Below are positions 30,219-30,817 of a DNA stretch of 30,817 bases, piece by piece. Each line of letters opens with the position of its first letter. The stretch's first letter is position 1. Source of the stretch: a virus. The notes under the pieces were generated by a model. That model did no database searches. It was given only the letters and a program-made list of their open reading frames with translations, and was not told where the DNA came from. Location: IMG/VR virus record IMGVR_UViG_3300035698_003352, positions 1 to 30,817 of that record; one strand, 5' to 3'. The position numbers and the translations under genes are program-made.

Positions 30219-30817
30219 TGGCTCGTATTCGTACCGTCAAGCCCGAACTATGGACCGATGAGGATTTCATCGATCTAACCCTTGAGTCACGCCTAGTGTT
30301 CATCGCCTCACTCAACTTCGCTGATGACTGCGGGGTTCTCGCCGACAAGCCCCGAACCCTCACCATCCGAGCGATGCCGACCGACGACGTCGATGCCGAC
30401 GCCATTGTCGACGAATTGGTGAACGCTCGGTTCTACGTCCGTCACACGGCACCGAATGGCGACAGAGTGCTCGTGATCAGGACTTTTGCGTCTCACCAGA
30501 AGATCGACAAGCGCTCCAACGGACGATGGGGAGACCCTGCCGACTGGCACGAATCCCCACCAATCCCGCCTGATCCCCACCAATCCCCACGAGTCCCCAC
30601 TACGGAAGGGAAGGGAAGGGAAGGGAAGGGAAGGGAAAAGACTACGTCCGTCAGTCCAGAGACATTCTCAAGTAGCGAGAACGACAAGCAAGCGGACGGA
30701 CCGACCGAAACCAAAGACGAACGATTCGAGCTCACATGCTCACTCATCGTCGACAACATCATCGCCAAGAAGCCAGGCAAGAAACGCGACGAGATCGGCA
30801 AAGCCGGATACCGGCGA
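30218..30817 (+). CDS. Replication initiator, truncated by the window end
   Basis: 200 codons visible, GTG start one base into the previous stop (TAGTG). The N-terminus (ARIRTVKPELWTDEDFIDLT, LESRLVFIASLNFADDCGVL, RAMPTDDVDADAIVDELVN) is the standard winged-HTH start of phage replication organiser/DnaD-like initiator proteins. Residues about 112-145 are encoded by the repeat tract at 30553-30635 (PPIPPDPHQSPRVPT, then EGKGREGKGREK). The protein continues past the right edge. By analogy with lambda O, the origin may lie inside this gene. Confidence 0.8.
   Translation, partial: MARIRTVKPELWTDEDFIDLTLESRLVFIASLNFADDCGVLADKPRTLTIRAMPTDDVDADAIVDELVNARFYVRHTAPNGDRVLVIRTFASHQKIDKRSNGRWGDPADWHESPPIPPDPHQSPRVPTTEGKGREGKGREKTTSVSPETFSSSENDKQADGPTETKDERFELTCSLIVDNIIAKKPGKKRDEIGKAGYRR
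30554..30600 (+). repeat. Five 10-bp phased units (TCCCCAC-type)
   Basis: TCCCCAC at 30554, 30574, 30584 and 30594, with a variant TCCCGCC at 30564, gives a 10-bp period, about one helical turn. The period is not a multiple of three, so each unit is read in a different frame and the repeat is not driven by the protein sequence. An iteron-type binding array is likely. Confidence 0.7.
30606..30635 (+). repeat. Six tandem AAGGG pentamers, G-quadruplex-prone
   Basis: AAGGG repeats six times, giving six GGG runs separated by AA, a clear four-tract G-quadruplex pattern on the + strand. A gain or loss of one pentamer would shift the initiator reading frame, as five is not a multiple of three. It follows the 10-bp units by five bases, so the pair forms one C-rich/G-rich tract. 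Confidence 0.75.

Noticed and set aside
1-30817. CRISPR arrays, insertion sequences or rRNA genes
   Set aside because: None seen: no spaced direct repeats of CRISPR type, no transposase and no rRNA-like sequence.

Overview
The window is most of the genome of a temperate, siphovirus-type tailed phage (or prophage) of a high-GC actinobacterium. The host assignment rests on the uniformly GC-rich codon usage, two WhiB-family iron-sulfur proteins (a family confined to actinobacteria and their phages), a tRNA-Arg(CCU)-derived attachment site, HK97-type head genes of the kind common in actinophages, and candidate leaderless transcripts. No genus can be named from the sequence alone.

Layout. (1) 70-17672, rightward late operon: terminase small and large subunits, a small membrane protein, HK97 portal, prohead protease, major capsid protein, head-tail connectors, major tail protein, an HK97 gp10-like protein, tail assembly chaperones joined by a -1 frameshift at CCCTTTG (8424-8430), tape measure protein, six tail-tip, lectin or fibre genes and one very small one, an M15-type endolysin and two membrane proteins (holin candidates). 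(2) 17721-19296: a small protein, a calcineurin-like phosphoesterase and a 35-residue membrane peptide. (3) 19297-19542: non-coding convergent junction with an 11-bp hairpin that could serve both strands. (4) 23517 down to 19543, leftward: a candidate leaderless operon of small, often zinc-ribbon-like proteins, ending with a tyrosine integrase and a 71-residue protein. Inside this operon lies attP (21441-21658): the 5' part of a tRNA-Arg(CCU) gene flanked by direct repeats that look like integrase arm sites. (5) 23518-23625: divergent promoters and palindromic operators beside an XRE repressor/Cro-like gene. (6) 23626 to the right edge, rightward early operon: 21 genes with every junction overlapping by 1 or 4 bases, including an excisionase-like HTH protein, RecE-like nuclease, RecT annealase, tandem WhiB proteins and a replication initiator cut by the window end, which carries an iteron-like and G-quadruplex-prone tract.

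How it works together. The XRE protein probably acts at the divergent operators to choose between the leftward lysogeny operon and the rightward early operon. The early operon provides recombination (RecE/RecT) and replication (initiator). The late operon builds the particle and lyses the cell. Because attP lies between the leftward promoter and int, integration should cut int off from that promoter. The most notable items are the attP inside the int operon, the phased repeat tract in the initiator gene, and a zinc-binding-type domain found at the C-terminus of both WhiB proteins and again as a small stand-alone protein in the lysogeny operon.
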